From: VRUE01 sp040879985
GTDB taxonomy: Bacteria; Actinomycetota; Thermoleophilia; Solirubrobacterales; 70-9
Assembly: GCA_040879985.1 (NCBI GenBank)
Contig: JBBDJH010000014.1
Coordinates: forward strand, 13,992 to 77,991
Direction: 5' to 3'
DNA: 64,000 nt
In this document: positions 36,221 through 43,954 of the stretch, one piece after another
Layout: every line of letters starts with the position of its first letter
How positions within the stretch are numbered: the first letter of the stretch is position 1
The notes under the pieces: model-generated
Told to the model about the DNA's origin: nothing
Database searches by the model: none
The model's input: only the letters and a program-made list of their open reading frames with translations
Translations under genes and position numbers: made by a program

Positions 36221-36830
36221 CTCCGCCCCCGTTCGCGGCGGCCGCGTCGCCGGCCAGCGGCCGCTTCGCCAGCGCCTTGCTCGGCAGAACCTCGTCGCCG
36301 GCCAACAACTGATCGATCGCCGTCTTCCCGTCAGCAGGCTCGAGCGGCCCGAAATAGCGCTCGTCGATCGAGGCCATCGGCGCGATGTCGCAGGCCCCGA
36401 GGCACTCGAACCCGGTCACGAAGAGGTCGTCGCGGCCCTCGGCGGCAGTCCGGAACGCATCGAGCAGCTCGTCCCCGCCCCGCATCCAGCAGCTGATGTT
36501 GGTGCAGACGGCCACTTTGTGCGACCCGACGGGCTCCGTATGCAACAGGTCATAGAAGCTCGCCACGGACTCCAGGTAGGCCGGGGTCACCCGCATCACC
36601 GCAGCAGCCTGCCGAATCCCCTCCGGAGTACACCAGCCATACAAGCGCTGCACAGCCCAAAGCGCCGGAATCGACACCGAGTGCCGATCGGGGTACCTGC
36701 CCATTAAGGTCTCGATCTCCTCCCGCAGCCCAGCAGGGCAATCGACCTCATGCAGCTCCGGAATTCCCTCCGAAGCACGATCGGGAACCCGACCATCACT
36801 CACTGCTCGATCGACTGGGAAGTCAGCCAC
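36213..36830 (-). CDS. nuoE: NADH-quinone oxidoreductase subunit E ([2Fe-2S])
   Basis: Thioredoxin-fold subunit with cluster N1a, 205 aa. Four Cys ligands are visible: VCTNISCWMRGG and FECLGACDIAPM. The N-terminal helical domain (LREEIETLMGRYPDRHSVSIPALWAVQRLYGWCTPEGI) is normal. Start GTG 36828-36830 with AAGGAG about 7 nt upstream. Unlike the other nuo genes it does not overlap its upstream neighbour: a 141-bp gap holding a long hairpin separates it from nuoD. Confidence 0.94.
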   Translation of the reverse strand: MADFPVDRAVSDGRVPDRASEGIPELHEVDCPAGLREEIETLMGRYPDRHSVSIPALWAVQRLYGWCTPEGIRQAAAVMRVTPAYLESVASFYDLLHTEPVGSHKVAVCTNISCWMRGGDELLDAFRTAAEGRDDLFVTGFECLGACDIAPMASIDERYFGPLEPADGKTAIDQLLAGDEVLPSKALAKRPLAGDAAAANGGGDG

Positions 36831-36851
36831 GATCCTTCTCCTTGGCCTGTG

Positions 36852-36977
36852 AGGTGAGGGTGGGGGTGTCCGGGCGAGCGCGGCGTCCTCTTTTTCGCCC
36901 CAGCGACATTCTCGGACGGCCGCCCACGTCTCCAGGCGAAAAACCCAGCACTCGGCCGGACACCCCCACCCTCACCT
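36852..36977. repeat. Long hairpin element D between nuoD and nuoE
   Basis: Arms 36852-36873 and 36956-36977 form a perfect 22-bp stem (AGGTGAGGGTGGGGGTGTCC in the left arm). The 82-nt core carries a second complementarity, CTTTTTCGCC against GGCGAAAAA. The right arm covers the last codons of nuoD. It interrupts an otherwise tightly overlapping operon and could terminate, attenuate or stabilise the transcript. The inner T5/A5 pairing resembles element C (46888-47000). Confidence 0.8.
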
Positions 36978-38159
36978 GTCGACCCCGCCCAAGATCGGAT
37001 CGAGCATGCCCAGCGAAGCAATCATGTCGGCGACGTAGGTGCCCACCGACATATCTTTGAAGCACTGCAGGTTGACGAACGAGGGGTCACGGAAGTGGAC
37101 CCGGGCCGGCTTGGCGGAGCCGTCGGCGAGGACGAAGCAGCCAAGCTCGCCGCGCGGCGACTCGATCGAGTAGTAGACCTCGCCGGCCTCGACCCGGTAA
37201 CCCTCGGTGACCAGCTTGAAGTGGTGGATCAGCGACTCCATCGAGGTCGACAGCTCCGAGCGCGGCGGCAGCACGTACTTGCGGTCGTCGGCGATGAACG
37301 GTCCTTCCGGCAGCCCGTCGAGCGCCTGCTCGACGATCCGCACCGACTCGAGCATCTCCGCCACCCGCACCCGGTAGCGGTCGTAGCCGTCGCCGACCGT
37401 GCCGACCGGGATCTTGAAGTCGACCTCCGGGTAGGCGAGGTAGTCGAAGGCCTTGCGCAGGTCCCAGGGCTCGCCGGCGGCGCGCAGCAGCGGCCCGGTC
37501 ACGCCGAGCTCGAGCAGCCGCTCGCGCGGGATGATGCCGACCCCCTTGGTCCGCGAGAGGAAGACCTCGTTGCGGTCGAGCAGGTCTTCGTACTGGCCGA
37601 TCCGCACCGGCATCTCGGCGATGAACTCGCGCAGCTTCGCCTCGAAGCCGAGCGGGATGTCCTCGATCACCCCGCCGACCTGGAAGTAGCGCGTGTGCAT
37701 GCGCTGCCCGCAGGCCATCTCGAAGAGGTCGAGGATGCGGTCGCGCTCGCGGAAGCAGTACCAGAGCATCGAGATCGCGCCGAGGTCGAGCGCCGTCGTG
37801 CCCAGCCAGACGAGGTGCGAGTGGATCCGGTTGAGCTCGAGGAAGATCGTCCGCAGGTAGCGCGCCCGCGGCGGGATCTCGAGCTCGACGAGCCGCTCGA
37901 CCGCGCCGCAGAAGGCCTCCATCTGGAAGAAGTAGGAGACGTAGTCCATCCGCTCGACGAAGGGGATGACCTTCCAGTAGCTCTTGTCCTCGCAGGACTT
38001 TTCGATCCCGGTGTGGACGTAGCCGATCACCGGCTTGAGGTCCCTGACCACCTCGCCCTCGAGGTCGACGACCAGGCGCAGCACCCCGTGCGTGGCCGGG
38101 TGGTGCGGGCCGATGTTGATCGTCATCAGCTCGGTCTGGGTGTCCAGCGCCTCAGCCAT
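36972..38159 (-). CDS. nuoD: NADH-quinone oxidoreductase subunit D
   Basis: 49-kDa subunit lining the quinone site, 395 aa. Landmarks: NIGPHHPATHGVLRLVVDLEGE at the start, with the His-containing loop (HHPATHG), RIHSHLVWLGTTALDLGAISMLWYCFRERD, and RGELGCFVLADGSAKPARVHFRDPSFVNLQ. ATG at 38157-38159 overlaps the nuoC stop. The last three codons lie in the hairpin stem that follows. Confidence 0.95.
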   Translation of the reverse strand: MAEALDTQTELMTINIGPHHPATHGVLRLVVDLEGEVVRDLKPVIGYVHTGIEKSCEDKSYWKVIPFVERMDYVSYFFQMEAFCGAVERLVELEIPPRARYLRTIFLELNRIHSHLVWLGTTALDLGAISMLWYCFRERDRILDLFEMACGQRMHTRYFQVGGVIEDIPLGFEAKLREFIAEMPVRIGQYEDLLDRNEVFLSRTKGVGIIPRERLLELGVTGPLLRAAGEPWDLRKAFDYLAYPEVDFKIPVGTVGDGYDRYRVRVAEMLESVRIVEQALDGLPEGPFIADDRKYVLPPRSELSTSMESLIHHFKLVTEGYRVEAGEVYYSIESPRGELGCFVLADGSAKPARVHFRDPSFVNLQCFKDMSVGTYVADMIASLGMLDPILGGVDR

Positions 38160-38679
38160 AGTTGCGCTCGTTGTAGGTGAAGGTGACCGGCTCGCCGCCG
38201 ACCGGGAAGTCGCGCCGCTGCGGCCACCCCACGTAATCGTCCGGCATCAGGATCCGCGTCAGGTCGGGGTGCCCCTTGAAGACGATCCCGAAGAAGTCGT
38301 AGACCTCGCGCTCCTGGAAGTTCGCGGTCGGGAACAGCTCCACGCAGGAGTCGATCTCGGGGAGTCGATCGGTTCCATCCGCCGCCGGGTCGGCCAGCAG
38401 CGCCTTGACCCGCAGCCGCTCGACCCGGTCGCGGTTGAGCAGCTCGTAGTGGACCGCGAAGCGCGGCTCGGCGGGCAGGTAGTCGGCGGCGTGCAGGCTG
38501 GAGAGGAAGCGGTAGCCCTGGCCGGGCGCGTCGCGCAGCCAGCCGAGCACGGCGAGGATCTGCGCCGGGTCGACGGCGAGGGCCGGCTGGCCGCGGTCGA
38601 AGCTCGTCGCCAGCACGGCGCCGGGGTGGTCCCCCTCGATCTCGCCCCGGATCAGCTCCAGGCCGGGGGCGTCAGGCAC
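38152..38679 (-). CDS. nuoC: NADH-quinone oxidoreductase subunit C
   Basis: 30-kDa subunit, 175 aa. Signature EREVYDFFGIVFKGHPDLTRILMPDDYVGWPQRRDFPV is intact. GTG start 38677-38679 overlaps the nuoB stop by 8 bp. It is not fused to nuoD as in enterobacteria. Confidence 0.94.
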   Translation of the reverse strand: MPDAPGLELIRGEIEGDHPGAVLATSFDRGQPALAVDPAQILAVLGWLRDAPGQGYRFLSSLHAADYLPAEPRFAVHYELLNRDRVERLRVKALLADPAADGTDRLPEIDSCVELFPTANFQEREVYDFFGIVFKGHPDLTRILMPDDYVGWPQRRDFPVGGEPVTFTYNERNYG

Positions 38680-39340
38680 GGATCAGCCCTCGCGCCCCCT
38701 CGTAGGCGGCCGCCGCCTCCGGGCTCGGCTCGCTGCGCGGGCCGCCCCGCGCCCACTCCTCGCTGCCGCTGGCGTCGTAGCGCTGCCGCCAGCCCTGGTC
38801 GGGGTTGCCCTGGATCTTGCGCTGCAGCTTGGTGAAGCCGTAGAGGACCGCCTCGGGGCGCGGCGGGCAGCCGGGGATGTGCAAATCGATCGGCATGAAC
38901 TTGTCGGCGCCCTGGACCACGGCGTAGTTGGAGAACATGCCGCCGCTGGAGGAGCAGGCGCCCATCGAGATCGCCCACTTCGGCTCCAGCATCTGGTCGT
39001 AGAGGCGGCGCACGACCGGCGCCATCTTGATCGAGACCCGGCCCGAGAGGATGATCATGTCGGCCTGGCGCGGCGAGGCCCGCAGCGCCTCGGCGCCGAA
39101 GCGGGCGAGGTCGTAGCGGGCGGTGACGATCGAGATCGGCGCCTCGATCGCGCAGCAGGCGAGGCCGAAGGTGAGCGGGAACATCGAGTTCGAGCGCGCC
39201 CAGCCGAGCATCTTCTCGAAGTTGGTCATCACCACCTTCTCCTCGACGTAGCGCTCCAGCTCCTCGCCCTCGAGGTCGCCGCGCAGCATGTCGCGGGCGC
39301 GCAGCTGCTTGCCGCGCAGGCTCTGCCGCTCTACCTCCAA
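38672..39340 (-). CDS. nuoB: NADH-quinone oxidoreductase subunit B ([4Fe-4S] N2)
   Basis: Carries the terminal cluster N2. The ligands appear in FGLACCAIEAPISI, SMGACSSSGG and IPGCPPRPEAVLYG, and the MFPLTFG quinone-site segment is present. Start uncertain: TTG 39338-39340 (222 aa, overlapping nuoA by 10 bp) is given; ATG 39287-39289 would give 205 aa. The extra N-terminal stretch is charged. The C-terminus has an unusual 40-residue tail (YDASGSEEWARGGPRSEPSPE). Confidence 0.92.
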   Translation of the reverse strand: MEVERQSLRGKQLRARDMLRGDLEGEELERYVEEKVVMTNFEKMLGWARSNSMFPLTFGLACCAIEAPISIVTARYDLARFGAEALRASPRQADMIILSGRVSIKMAPVVRRLYDQMLEPKWAISMGACSSSGGMFSNYAVVQGADKFMPIDLHIPGCPPRPEAVLYGFTKLQRKIQGNPDQGWRQRYDASGSEEWARGGPRSEPSPEAAAAYEGARGLIRA

Positions 39341-39708
39341 TCGAGCGCACCCTTTCGCCAGACGTAGACGAAGGCGACCAGCAGCAGGAAGACGAAGACG
39401 ATCAGCTCGCCGAGCACGAAGAGGCTGTCGGCGTCCTTGAGGATGACCCCGATCGGGTAGAGGAAGACGACCTCGATGTCGAAGAGGATGAACAGCATCG
39501 CGACCAGGTAGAAGCCGATCCCGAAGCGCATCCCGCTCGAGGAGGCGACCGGGATGCCGGACTCGTAGGGCTCGCCCTGGCGGCGGCTGGCGGCGGTCGG
39601 CCGGGCCGGCTTCTTCGGCCCGATCAGGTGGTTGAGCAGGACGAAGGCGGTGCCGACGCCGAGGCCGAGCAGCGCGAAGACGAGTATCGGTAGGTAGCTC
39701 TTCAGCAT
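39331..39708 (-). CDS. nuoA: NADH-quinone oxidoreductase subunit A
   Basis: Three-helix membrane subunit, 125 aa, first gene of the operon. Contains YESGIPVASSSGMRFGIGFYLVAMLFILFDIEVVFLYP with the conserved acidic FDIEVVF. The usual Cys of the ESG(C) loop is Ile here. ATG 39706-39708 is chosen; the extra open frame upstream is Arg-rich and unlikely to be translated. Confidence 0.93.
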   Translation of the reverse strand: MLKSYLPILVFALLGLGVGTAFVLLNHLIGPKKPARPTAASRRQGEPYESGIPVASSSGMRFGIGFYLVAMLFILFDIEVVFLYPIGVILKDADSLFVLGELIVFVFLLLVAFVYVWRKGALDWR

Positions 39709-39773
39709 CGGGGTTCTGCGGCGTCCGCTCCGGTGGCGCTCCCCGCGCCTCGCCGTCGTCGCCTGCAACCGCT

Positions 39774-39779
39774 GTTATA
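39774..39779 (-). promoter_or_regulatory. Candidate -10 of the nuo operon promoter
   Basis: TATAAC on the minus strand, about 65 bp before the nuoA ATG, in the A/T-rich divergent gap 39709-39862. A good -35 at standard spacing is not clear (TTGTCA is only 11 bp upstream). The gap has no other visible feature. Confidence 0.35.
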
Positions 39780-39862
39780 CACCCACCTTGTGACAACTTG
39801 CTACATAGTGATATTTCGCATCAGGAAGCCGAATTCCGACCCATTCGGGCGGAAATAGGCCG

Positions 39863-40297
39863 ATGGTCGCGGCACACCTCGCGGTCGGCGTCGCGCTGAT
39901 CGCCCTCAACCTCGTCGCCTTCGCGTTCGGCGGCATCGCCTGGCTGCGCAAGCGACCCTCGATCCCCTTCTGGTACCTGCTCCGCGCCGCTCAGGTCTCG
40001 GTCTTCGTCCAGGCGCTGCTCGGCGGCCTGCTCGTCTTTACCGGCCACCAGCCGACCGAGGACCTCCACTACGTCTACGGGATCCTCCCCCTGGTCGTCT
40101 CCTTCCTCGCCGAGGGCGCCCGTGCCGGCGCCGCCCAGCGCGAGCTCGGCGAGCTCGACTTCGAATCCCTCCCCGCCGACGAGCAGCAGGAGCTCGCCCT
40201 GGCGATAGTCCGCCGCGAGATGGGGATCATGGCGGTCAGCTGCGGGGTGATCCTCTTCCTCGGCCTGCGCGCCGCCTTCTCCAGCAGCGCCTTCTGA
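39863..40297 (+). CDS. Small 4-TM membrane protein
   Basis: 144 aa with helices at about 5-27, 39-60, 70-85 and 118-138, the last after a charged cytosolic loop (GELDFESLPADEQQELALAIVRRE). No family recognised. It is divergent from nuoA, so it shares the nuo promoter region, but no Complex I role is known. ATG 39863. Confidence 0.65.
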   Translation: MVAAHLAVGVALIALNLVAFAFGGIAWLRKRPSIPFWYLLRAAQVSVFVQALLGGLLVFTGHQPTEDLHYVYGILPLVVSFLAEGARAGAAQRELGELDFESLPADEQQELALAIVRREMGIMAVSCGVILFLGLRAAFSSSAF

Positions 40298-40302
40298 GGC
40301 GC

Positions 40303-40779
40303 TCAGCCCAGCGGGCGGTACTCGCCGCGGTGGAAGACGAGCGGGTCGCCCTCGCCGGTCTGCAGGGCGGTGACCTCGCCGGTGACGATCACGTGGTCGC
40401 CGCCGGCGATCACGTCGCGCAGGTCGCAGGCGACGAAGACGAGGGCGGCGTCGATCGCCGGGATGCCGTCGCGCTCGCTCCAGTCGATGCCCTGCCACTT
40501 GTCGGCCACCGGCGCCTTGCTGGCGAAGGCGCGGGCGATCCGCTCCTGGCCGGCGGGCAGGACGCCGATCCCGAAGCGGTTCGCCGCCTGCACGGCGAGC
40601 AGCGTCCGCGAGCCGCGGTCGAGGCAGGCCAGCATCAGCATCGGCTCGATCGAGAGCGAGCTGACCGCGTTGGCCGTCGCGCCCGCCGGCCCCTGCGCGC
40701 CGGCGGCGGTGACGACGGTGACCCCGGTGGGCAGCATCCCGATCGCGACCCGGAAGGCGGCGGGGTCGGGCGGGCTCAT
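40303..40779 (-). CDS. Flavin reductase-domain protein (RutF/HpaC-like)
   Basis: 158 aa, predicted NAD(P)H:flavin oxidoreductase of the FMN-binding split-barrel family. Seen are FRVAIGMLPTGVTVVTA, GATANAVSSLSIEPMLMLACL (flavin phosphate site), NRFGIGVLPAGQE and GDHVIVTGEV. Such proteins supply reduced flavin to two-component monooxygenases; no partner oxygenase is adjacent. Divergent from the cytochrome c gene with a 51-bp gap. Confidence 0.87.
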   Translation of the reverse strand: MSPPDPAAFRVAIGMLPTGVTVVTAAGAQGPAGATANAVSSLSIEPMLMLACLDRGSRTLLAVQAANRFGIGVLPAGQERIARAFASKAPVADKWQGIDWSERDGIPAIDAALVFVACDLRDVIAGGDHVIVTGEVTALQTGEGDPLVFHRGEYRPLG

Positions 40780-40830
40780 AGCGGGGATCGGGAGTCGGCC
40801 ATCTCAGCTGGACAATATGATGCGCGCCGC

Positions 40831-41229
40831 GTGCGACCTGCACTAGCAATAGCCCTGGCCGCGACGGCCGCCCTCCTTTTCGCCGCCTGCGGGTTCGGCG
40901 AGGAGGGCATCGCGCTCTCCAAGGACGACCCCGACTACAACGGGGCCGTGATCTTCTCCACCCACTGCAGCGGCTGCCACACGCTGAGCGCCGCCGGCAC
41001 GCAGGGGACGGGGAACCGCAGCGCCCGCACGCAGGGTCCCAACCTCGACCAGCGAACCGAGACCTACGACGATGCTCTCTTCGCGATCCAGAACGGCGGC
41101 TTCTCCGGGGCGATCATGCCGCAGAACATCGTCGTCGGCGATGAGGCCGAGGCCCTGGCCCGCTTCGTCGCCAGATACTCCGGCAGCGAAGCCGGGGAAC
41201 CGCCGAGCCCCGGCGCCCCCTCGCCCTAG
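40831..41229 (+). CDS. Cytochrome c-type lipoprotein
   Basis: 132 aa. Basic start, hydrophobic segment and lipobox LLFAAC (lipidated Cys at about 20) indicate an outer-face lipoprotein. One haem c site, HCSGCH, and a distal Met in GAIMPQN give His/Met ligation, class I fold. Likely an electron carrier at the outer membrane face. GTG 40831 starts the signal peptide. The serS gene begins 12 bp after its stop. Confidence 0.85.
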   Translation: MRPALAIALAATAALLFAACGFGEEGIALSKDDPDYNGAVIFSTHCSGCHTLSAAGTQGTGNRSARTQGPNLDQRTETYDDALFAIQNGGFSGAIMPQNIVVGDEAEALARFVARYSGSEAGEPPSPGAPSP

Positions 41230-41241
41230 CGGGAGGCCGCG

Positions 41242-42513
41242 ATGCTCGACCTGAAGCTGATCCGCTCCGACCCCGAGCGGGTCAAGCGGGCGCTGGCCCG
41301 CCGCGGCGCCGCCGAGGACGTCGACGCGCTGCTCGTCCTCGATGCCCGCCGGCGCGAGTTGCTGCCCGAGATCGAGGGCGCCCAGGCCGAGCGCAAGACG
41401 CTCTCCAAGCAGGTCGGCGAAGCCAAGCAGCGCGGCGAGGACGCCGCCGGGCAGATCGAGGCCGTGGGGGCGCTGAAGCAACGGATCGAGGCGGGCAAGG
41501 CCGAGCTCGAGGAGGTCGAGGCCGAGCTGGCGAAGCTCGCCGCCGCGCTGCCCAACCTGCCCGACGCCGACGCCCCGGACGGGATGACCGAGGAGGATGC
41601 CGTCGTCCTGCGCGAGCGGGGGGAGCGGCCGAGCTTCGATTTCGAGCCGCGCGACCACCTCGAGATCGGCGTCGAGCTGGGCCTGATCGATATGGAGTCG
41701 GCGGCGCGGCTCTCCGGCTCGCGCTTCGCCTACCTGAAGGGCGACCTGGTGCTGCTCGAGCTGGCCCTGGTCCGCTTCGCCCTCGACCTGGTCGGCGGCG
41801 AGGGCCACGAACCGGTCGTGCCGCCGGTCCTCGTCCGCGAAGAGGCCCTCTACGGCACCGGCTTCCTGCCCGGCGACCGCGACCAGATCTACGAAGTGCC
41901 GAAGGACGAGCTCTTCCTGGTCGGCACCTCGGAGGTCGCCCTGGCCGGCCTGCACGCCGAGCAGATCCTCGCCGCCGAGCAGCTGCCGCTGCGCTACGCC
42001 GGTTTCTCGCCCTGCTTCCGCCGCGAGGCCGGCGCCGCCGGGCGCGACACGCGCGGCATCTTCCGCGTCCACCAGTTCGACAAGGTCGAGATGTTCTCGT
42101 TCGTCGAGCCGGCCGAGTCGGCGGCCGAGCACGAGCGCCTGCTGGCGATCGAGGAGCGCATCCTCGTCGAGCTGGAGATTCCCTACCGGGTGGTCAACGT
42201 CGCCGCCGGCGACCTCGGCGCCCCGGCGGCGAAGAAGTACGACTGCGAGGCGTGGATCCCGAGCCAGGGCCGCTACCGCGAGCTGACCTCCTGCTCGAAC
42301 ACGACCGACTACCAGGCGCGCCGCCTCAATTGTAGGTACCGGCCTGTCGATAACGAAGCAGCTCGGCCAGTCCACACCCTGAACGGGACGGCCGTGGCTG
42401 TCGGGCGGACGATGATCGCGCTGATCGAGAACAGGCAGGAGCGGGACGGCGGATTCACGCTACCCAAAATTCTGCATGGGTACGGCTGTCCTGCGAGGAT
42501 CGGCCCGTCGTGA
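41242..42513 (+). CDS. serS: Serine-tRNA ligase
   Basis: Charges tRNA-Ser (and tRNA-Sec) with serine, 423 aa. The N-terminal long antiparallel coiled coil (about 1-105) is clear. Class II motif 2 is FRREAGAAGRDTRGIFRVHQFDKVEMF; motif 3 is TLNGTAVAVGRTMIALIENRQ. GGGAGG lies 7 nt before ATG 41242. Bases around 42325-42370 are less GC-rich than the rest and C-terminal residues are slightly unusual, but all core motifs are intact. Confidence 0.95.
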   Translation: MLDLKLIRSDPERVKRALARRGAAEDVDALLVLDARRRELLPEIEGAQAERKTLSKQVGEAKQRGEDAAGQIEAVGALKQRIEAGKAELEEVEAELAKLAAALPNLPDADAPDGMTEEDAVVLRERGERPSFDFEPRDHLEIGVELGLIDMESAARLSGSRFAYLKGDLVLLELALVRFALDLVGGEGHEPVVPPVLVREEALYGTGFLPGDRDQIYEVPKDELFLVGTSEVALAGLHAEQILAAEQLPLRYAGFSPCFRREAGAAGRDTRGIFRVHQFDKVEMFSFVEPAESAAEHERLLAIEERILVELEIPYRVVNVAAGDLGAPAAKKYDCEAWIPSQGRYRELTSCSNTTDYQARRLNCRYRPVDNEAARPVHTLNGTAVAVGRTMIALIENRQERDGGFTLPKILHGYGCPARIGPS

Positions 42514-42571
42514 ACCCGCAACGAGCAGGCCTGGGTCCCCGGACCGTCGCGCCGCGAGGGCGTGAGCGGCC

Positions 42572-43228
42572 GTGGTGAGCGGGGCGATGCGCGACGCCAA
42601 GCGGGTCGTCCTCTGCGACGACCACGAGATCGTCCGCGACGCGATCAAGTCGCGGATGGCGAACTCGCCGGCGCTGCAGATCGTCGGCGAGGCCACCAAC
42701 GGGCGCGACGTCGTCGACGTGGTCAAGGAGCTCGAGCCGGACGTCCTGATCATCGACGTCGAGCTGCCCAAACGCGACGGCATCGAGGCGACCAAGGACG
42801 TGCTCAAGGCGCGGCCGCGGACCAAGGTGATCATCTTCACCGCGCACGCGCAGCCCGATCTGCTCGCGCTCGCCCTGCGCGCCGGCGCCTCCGGCTACGT
42901 GCTCAAGTCCGCGCCGGCCGAGGACATCGCCCGCGCGGTCAAGGCGGTGACCGGCGGCGGCACCTTTCTCGGCGGCGACTTCGCCGGCGGCAAGCCCTCC
43001 GAGGTGGAAAAACTGCTCCACCTCTCGCCGCGCGAGCGGCAGATACTCGAGCTGCTCGCCGAGGGACTGCGGGTGAAAGAGATCGCCGAGCGCCTCGAGC
43101 TCAGCCCGGCGACCGTGCACACCCACGTCCGCAACGCGATCGCCAAGCTCGAGGTCGACACGCGGACCGAGGCGGTCGCGCTCGCCGTGCGCTTCAGCTA
43201 CCTGGGCGCCGGCGGCGGCGTCAAATAG
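42572..43228 (+). CDS. NarL/LuxR-family response regulator
   Basis: 218 aa. Receiver domain with acidic pair in LCDDHE, phospho-acceptor Asp62 in IIDVELPKRDG, switch Thr in IFTAHA and Lys in YVLKSAPAED. The C-terminal LuxR HTH (about 150-205) reads LSPRERQILELLAEGLRVKEIAERLELSPATVHTHVRNAIAKL. Starts GTG 42572, although GTG 42575 and ATG 42587 are possible. No cognate sensor kinase adjoins it. Confidence 0.92.
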   Translation: MVSGAMRDAKRVVLCDDHEIVRDAIKSRMANSPALQIVGEATNGRDVVDVVKELEPDVLIIDVELPKRDGIEATKDVLKARPRTKVIIFTAHAQPDLLALALRAGASGYVLKSAPAEDIARAVKAVTGGGTFLGGDFAGGKPSEVEKLLHLSPRERQILELLAEGLRVKEIAERLELSPATVHTHVRNAIAKLEVDTRTEAVALAVRFSYLGAGGGVK

Positions 43229-43235
43229 TCAAAGC

Positions 43236-43267
43236 GCCGCCTCCTCCGCTTCGCGTCCGGGGGCGGC
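43236..43267. terminator. Convergent hairpin between LuxR regulator and msrB
   Basis: GCCGCC (43236-43241) pairs with GGCGGC (43262-43267) across a 20-nt loop, filling the 39-bp gap between two convergent genes. No strong T tract on either side, so the terminator call is tentative. Confidence 0.45.
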
Positions 43268-43663
43268 TTACTTCGTGTCGAAATGTAGGGCGCAGCCGTT
43301 GATGCAGTAGCGCCGGCCGCCGCGCTCGGGCGGGCCGTCGTCGAAGACGTGGCCGAGGTGGGCGTCGCAGTGCTTGCAGGCGACCTCGGTGCGGCGCATC
43401 AGCAGGCTGTTGTCCGGGCGTAGCTCGACGTGCTCGAGGTTGGCCGGCTCGGTGAAGCTGGGCCAGCCGGTGCCGGAGTCGAACTTGGTGTCCGAGGAGA
43501 ACAGCTCGGCGCCGCAGCAGACGCAGCGGTAGGTACCTTCGCTTTTCTCGTCTACGTAGGGGCCGGTGAAGGGACGCTCGGTGCCGGCCTTGCGGGTGAC
43601 CTCGTATTGCTCCGGGGTCAGCTGCTCGCGCCACTGCTCGTCTGACTTCTTCACTTTGTCCAT
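43268..43663 (-). CDS. msrB: Peptide-methionine (R)-S-oxide reductase MsrB
   Basis: Reduces methionine-R-sulfoxide in oxidised proteins, 131 aa, cytosolic. Zinc ligands are Cys47-Cys50 (CVCC) and Cys96-Cys99 (CKHC); the catalytic Cys120 is in RYCING; the SGTGWPSF substrate segment is present. ATG 43661-43663 gives the standard length. The open frame continues far upstream through the repeat region but carries no conserved sequence. Confidence 0.95.
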   Translation of the reverse strand: MDKVKKSDEQWREQLTPEQYEVTRKAGTERPFTGPYVDEKSEGTYRCVCCGAELFSSDTKFDSGTGWPSFTEPANLEHVELRPDNSLLMRRTEVACKHCDAHLGHVFDDGPPERGGRRYCINGCALHFDTK

Positions 43664-43680
43664 TGGTTCAGCGTAGAGGC

Positions 43681-43809
43681 CGGGCGGGGTCGCCTCATCA
43701 GTGCCTAGGTTCGCTTCGCTGACGCTTCGCTCACTATGTTGGACCGCTTCGCGGTTGGAACCACTCTGCGGAGCCGCTTCGCGAGGCGCTGTTGAGGCGA
43801 CCCCGCCCG
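43681..43809. repeat. Long hairpin element B (near-perfect 26-bp stem, 77-nt core)
   Basis: Arms 43681-43706 and 43784-43809 match at 24 of 26 positions; one mismatch becomes a G-U pair in RNA. The core 43707-43783 is nearly identical to that of element A (6375-6453), differing mainly in a short block after the central ACTATG. Beyond AGTGCCT/AGGCGCT the outer arms are unrelated to those of A. It sits in the divergent gap before msrB and the thioesterase gene, so it is not simply a terminator. Confidence 0.85.
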
Positions 43810-43822
43810 CCCAGCCGCTGCG

Positions 43823-43839
43823 CCGCTTCGCTAGGCACT
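43823..43839. repeat. Partial copy of the element A/B right end
   Basis: CCGCTTCGCTAGGCACT matches the right end of element A (CCGCTTCGCGAGGCACT) at 16 of 17 positions, 14 bp after element B. It is probably a decayed second insertion in the same 291-bp gap. The remainder of the gap up to 43954 shows no further gene. Confidence 0.55.
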
Positions 43840-43954
43840 CCCGCAGCAAATCCCGGCGACTCTTTGCGAAAGACTCTTGCGGCAGACCGGAGGCGCACCC
43901 GCGCGATGCGCCGGGCGCCGATTCGCCGTCGGTCGGCCATAGGATGGCGCCGCC

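Noticed and set aside
42300..42513. Frameshift or recombination at the 3' end of serS, suggested by a lower-GC patch
   Set aside because: Motif 3 and the C-terminal end are intact and in frame; the base shift is short and not convincing.
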